Assembly (NCBI GenBank): GCA_030043235.1
Contig: JASHYF010000429.1
Coordinates: 1-23,479, forward strand
Length of the DNA stretch: 23,479 bases
Source: Solirubrobacteraceae bacterium
GTDB lineage: Bacteria > Actinomycetota > Thermoleophilia > Solirubrobacterales > Solirubrobacteraceae
Reading direction: 5' to 3'
Shown here: one piece after another, positions 20,689-23,479 of the stretch
Layout of the letters: each line of letters starts with the position of its first letter
Position numbering within the stretch: position 1 is the first letter of the stretch
The notes under the pieces: generated by a model
What the model saw: only the letters and a program-made list of their open reading frames with translations
Told to the model about the DNA's origin: nothing
Database searches by the model: none
Made by a program: the position numbers and the translations under genes

Positions 20689-23479
20689 ATGGCGATCATC
20701 GACTCCACGCGCGCGCTTGCCCCCGAGCGCCCGGGCATCGGCTGGGAGGGCAAGAGCCTGCTGGAGATGCTCGAGGAGTCCGAGCGGCTGTTCGCCGAGA
20801 CGGGACGCTACGGCGGCCTGCACGAGCTCGAGCTGATGCGCTCTGACCCGATCGGCTACGAGAAGCTGTTCTCCCGGCTGCGGGGAGGACTGGTGTCGGC
20901 CCGCTCCACTGCGCTGAACATCTCGGCCTCCCCGATCGTGCGCGAGCTCGGCGAGCTGTGCTTCGCCCTCTACACCCCCGAGGGGGACTCGCTCGCGCTG
21001 TCCACCGGAATCATCGTGCACGTCCACACGATGTCCGACGCGATCAAGTGGATGGTCAGGCACCGCTACGAGGAGAACCCCGGCATCCGGCCCGGCGACA
21101 TCTTCGCCAACAACGACCCGGCGATCGGCGACGTTCACAACGCCGACGTGCAGACGTTCGTGCCGATCTTCTGGGAGGGCGAGCTGATCGCCTGGGCTGG
21201 CGGGGTCACGCACGTGCTGGACATCGGCGCGAGCACGCCGGGTGGAGTGCCCGTGGGGCCGACCATGCGCTACGAGGACGGCATCGACCTGCCGTGCATG
21301 AAGATCGGCGAACACGACGAGCTCGCCACGTGGCACCTCGAGCGCTGCCGCAAGCGCACACGCGCCTCGACCTACTACCTGCTCGACGAGCGCACCAGGC
21401 TCGCCGGCTGCCACATGATCCGCGACGCCGTCGAGCGCGTCCTGATCGAGGAGGGCGTCGATCGCTTCAAGCGCTTCAGCCGTGAGGTGATCGAGGAGGG
21501 CCGGCGCTCGTTCAAGTCGCGCATGCGCGAGATGACGGTGCCAGGCCGCTACCGCTCTCCAGCCTTCTCGGACTCGAAACTCGCCGACAAGGAGCGCCTG
21601 CCGATGCGCGCCCGGCGCGACACCGTCATGCACTCCCCCTTCGAAGTGAGGATCGGCGGGGACGGCACGTACGAGCTCGACTACGACGGCACCTCCGCCT
21701 GGGGCTGGCACTCCTCCAACTGCACCCCCTCGGGGATGCAGGGGGCGATCTGGGTGATGTTCACGCAGACGCTGATCTGCAACGACAAGGTCAACGACGG
21801 CGCGTACTTCGCGATCAAGACCAACTTCCCGGAGGGGACGATCGCCAACCTCGGGGACGCCGAGGGCTCCACCGCGATCGCCTGGGCGTTCCTGCAGCCC
21901 TCGTTCACGGGCTTCCCGCGCACGATCTCCCGGGCGCTGCAGGCGCGGGGGTTCATCGAGGAGGTGATCTCCGCCTACTCGCTGTCGGGGAACGTCCAGC
22001 AGGGAGGGGGGATCGACCAGTACGGGAGCTCCTCGGCGATCATGAACTTCGAGATCTCCGCTCAGGGCATGGGCGCCAAGTACGTGCTCGACGGCACCGA
22101 CTACTGCGCCGCGATGTTCAACCCCGAGGGCGACATGGGAGATGTCGAGATGTGGGAGCTGATCTCCCCGTTCGTCTACCTCTCCCGGCGGGTGAAGGCG
22201 TCATCGGGAGGCCCGGGCCGCCATCGCGGGGGCTCGAGCTTCGAGTCGCTGTTCATGGTCAACAAGACCCCGTTCTGGGAGCTTCAGAACATCGGCACCG
22301 GCCACGTGCTCTCCTCGGCGGGGCTCTTCGGCGGCTACCCCGGCCCGACCGCCTACATCCACAACATCCACGGCGCCGACCTCACCGAGCGCGCCCGCCG
22401 CGGCGAGGCCTACCCGGTCGCCGACGGCGACTTCGAGCACCCCGCGCTCATGGAGATCCAGGGCAGCGCCCGCGAATACAAGAACGACGGCCAGACGCTG
22501 CTCTCGCCGTTCGCCAACGGGGACCTCTACCTGAGCGTGATGAAGGGCGGTGCCGGTCTCGGCGATCCGCTGCTGCGGCCCGTCGAGGCGGTGCGGCGCG
22601 ACGTCGAGGAGGGCCACCTGCTGCCGCGCTTCGCGGAGTCGGTGTACGGGATCTCCGACCGCGACGCCTTCCGGCGCAAGCGTCTGCAGCGGGCGGTGCC
22701 GGTGCGCGAGTGGGTGGCCGCCGAGCGCGAGCGGATCCTCGCCCAGGGGTTCGCCGAGCCGGTGAAGGTCATGTACGCCGAATCGATGCGCCTGTCCCCT
22801 CGCTGGGCCGCGGAGTACCGCGGCTTCTGGGATCTGCCAGAGGACTTCGAGTACGAGGTGGCCACGCCAACTGTGGCCGCACAGCGCTCGCAGCCCGGCA
22901 GGCTGCACCCCGACGAGGCCGCCGACGCATTCCTGGCCCAGTCGGACCCCCACGGCGCGCACGAGGGCGTGCCGGCAGCGACCGGCGGGCGGCTCGACAC
23001 CGAGACGCTGGCGGCGCTGCTCGGGGAGAAGCTCACGCGGCGGGAGGTCAAGGACATCCAGTCCGGCTACAAGGACTCCGATCGCTTCGAGAAATGGGTC
23101 GCGGTGCTCCAGGCGCGCGTGCCCTACGAGGACCCGATCGTGCTCCCGGCCGGCGAAGGCCTGAACATCGTCCGCCGCCGCACCGACGGAGAGCTCGTCT
23201 ACCGCTGCGACTGCGGGCACGACTTCTGCCCACACAGCCGCAACTGGAAGATGGACGCCGTCGTGAACGTCCGCGCGAGCGAGGAGTCGATGCTCGAGGT
23301 CTATCCGAAGATGGGCGGTCCCGATCCGCGTCTGCAGGAGATCCGGGAGTACTTCTGCCCCTCGTGCGCGCGCCAGCTCGAGGTCGAGGCGCTCCCCCCG
23401 GGCTACCCCGTCGTCCACGAGTTCCTGCCGGACGTCGAGGGCTTCTACCGAGGCTGGCTGGGTCGCGAGCTCCCCGACT
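20689..23479 (+). CDS. acxB: Acetone carboxylase alpha subunit fused to a gamma-subunit-like domain (3' end beyond window)
   Basis: At least 930 codons, open to the end of the window; ATG 20689 has GAGGAGGG upstream and starts 2 nt after the beta-subunit stop. Residues 1 to about 740 match the alpha (HyuB-like) subunit: 'NISASPIVRELGELCFALYT', 'FANNDPAIGDVHNADVQTFV', 'GVTHVLDIGASTPGGVP' and 'SLSGNVQQGGGIDQYG'. His/Asp in these first segments are candidates for the Mn site of the family. After a ~25-residue linker, about 765-930 match the separate gamma subunit (about 170 residues): 'KDSDRFEKWVAVLQARVPYED', 'YRCDCGHDFCPHSRNWKMDA' (Cys840, Cys842, Cys847), 'EYFCPSC' (Cys890, Cys893), 'VVHEFLPDVEGFYRGWLG'. 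These cysteines would form the gamma zinc site. I read every codon across the junction and found no stop or frameshift. In Xanthobacter alpha and gamma are separate genes. Confidence 0.85.
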   Translation, partial: MAIIDSTRALAPERPGIGWEGKSLLEMLEESERLFAETGRYGGLHELELMRSDPIGYEKLFSRLRGGLVSARSTALNISASPIVRELGELCFALYTPEGDSLALSTGIIVHVHTMSDAIKWMVRHRYEENPGIRPGDIFANNDPAIGDVHNADVQTFVPIFWEGELIAWAGGVTHVLDIGASTPGGVPVGPTMRYEDGIDLPCMKIGEHDELATWHLERCRKRTRASTYYLLDERTRLAGCHMIRDAVERVLIEEGVDRFKRFSREVIEEGRRSFKSRMREMTVPGRYRSPAFSDSKLADKERLPMRARRDTVMHSPFEVRIGGDGTYELDYDGTSAWGWHSSNCTPSGMQGAIWVMFTQTLICNDKVNDGAYFAIKTNFPEGTIANLGDAEGSTAIAWAFLQPSFTGFPRTISRALQARGFIEEVISAYSLSGNVQQGGGIDQYGSSSAIMNFEISAQGMGAKYVLDGTDYCAAMFNPEGDMGDVEMWELISPFVYLSRRVKASSGGPGRHRGGSSFESLFMVNKTPFWELQNIGTGHVLSSAGLFGGYPGPTAYIHNIHGADLTERARRGEAYPVADGDFEHPALMEIQGSAREYKNDGQTLLSPFANGDLYLSVMKGGAGLGDPLLRPVEAVRRDVEEGHLLPRFAESVYGISDRDAFRRKRLQRAVPVREWVAAERERILAQGFAEPVKVMYAESMRLSPRWAAEYRGFWDLPEDFEYEVATPTVAAQRSQPGRLHPDEAADAFLAQSDPHGAHEGVPAATGGRLDTETLAALLGEKLTRREVKDIQSGYKDSDRFEKWVAVLQARVPYEDPIVLPAGEGLNIVRRRTDGELVYRCDCGHDFCPHSRNWKMDAVVNVRASEESMLEVYPKMGGPDPRLQEIREYFCPSCARQLEVEALPPGYPVVHEFLPDVEGFYRGWLGRELPD

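Noticed and set aside
22201..23418. A 405-codon minus-strand open frame
   Set aside because: Antisense to the continuous alpha-gamma gene and without any recognisable domain.
18521..23479. Annotation as N-methylhydantoinase or 5-oxoprolinase subunits
   Set aside because: The gamma-like zinc domain and subunit lengths point to acetone carboxylase; hydantoinases and oxoprolinases lack this domain.
1..23479. Search for tRNA, rRNA, insertion sequences, phage or toxin-antitoxin genes
   Set aside because: No cloverleaf-like segment, rRNA-like stretch, transposase motif, terminal inverted repeats or known toxin fold was recognised on reading both strands.

Overview
The window is a GC-rich, densely packed chromosomal segment. 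Actinobacterial hallmarks (a DevS-like GAF kinase, NarL-type two-component genes, a DtxR/IdeR-type operator, GTG starts, some weak or absent Shine-Dalgarno sites) suggest Actinomycetota, perhaps a deep lineage such as Thermoleophilia. That placement is inference. I see no rRNA, tRNA, CRISPR array, transposase or phage gene.

Layout. (1) 1-3531, minus strand: an operon of a two-transmembrane NarX-type histidine kinase, its NarL-type response regulator, a membrane-anchored TPR protein and an NHL-repeat protein cut by the window edge. An AT-rich promoter island lies upstream. (2) 3707-5038, minus: an MFS exporter-like permease. (3) 5278-8843, plus: three siroheme-to-heme enzymes, namely an AhbA-AhbB/NirDL siroheme decarboxylase fusion, an AhbD-like radical SAM/SPASM protein, and an AhbC/NirJ radical SAM protein. 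(4) 9085-10884, plus: a DevS/DosT-like GAF-GAF histidine kinase that keeps the position of the haem-ligand histidine, preceded by a perfectly tandem 22-bp repeat and followed by a fossil piece of another kinase. (5) 12868-10928, minus: a DGC-domain/DtxR-family fusion regulator, then a precorrin-2 dehydrogenase/ferrochelatase (SirC/Met8). (6) 13023-14360, plus: a divergent Nramp-like metal transporter. Two DtxR-like palindromes sit between it and the regulator, and a 27-codon leader ORF precedes it. (7) 17160-14436, minus: a tightly coupled trio of an anSME-like radical SAM maturase with a SEC-C tail, a degenerate Cys-containing receiver-like protein, and a two-TM protein with a universal-stress-type domain. 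(8) 17249 to the end, plus: a PucR-type regulator, the acetone carboxylase beta subunit, and an alpha subunit whose frame continues into a gamma-subunit-like zinc-site domain.

How the parts fit. Regions 3-6 read as one iron/tetrapyrrole neighbourhood. SirC makes sirohydrochlorin/siroheme, AhbAB, AhbC and AhbD can carry it to haem b (or, via NirJ-type chemistry, toward haem d1), a haem-type GAF kinase sits immediately downstream, and a metal-type regulator controls its own operon and the Nramp gene. Region 8 looks like an ATP-dependent ketone carboxylation operon with its own regulator.

The strongest candidates for something new are the DGC-DtxR fusion, whose canonical DtxR metal ligands are largely replaced; the maturase/Cys-receiver/USP operon; the acetone carboxylase alpha-gamma fusion; and the leader ORF coupled to the metal transporter. 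All functional statements come from reading motifs by eye; no database search was run.
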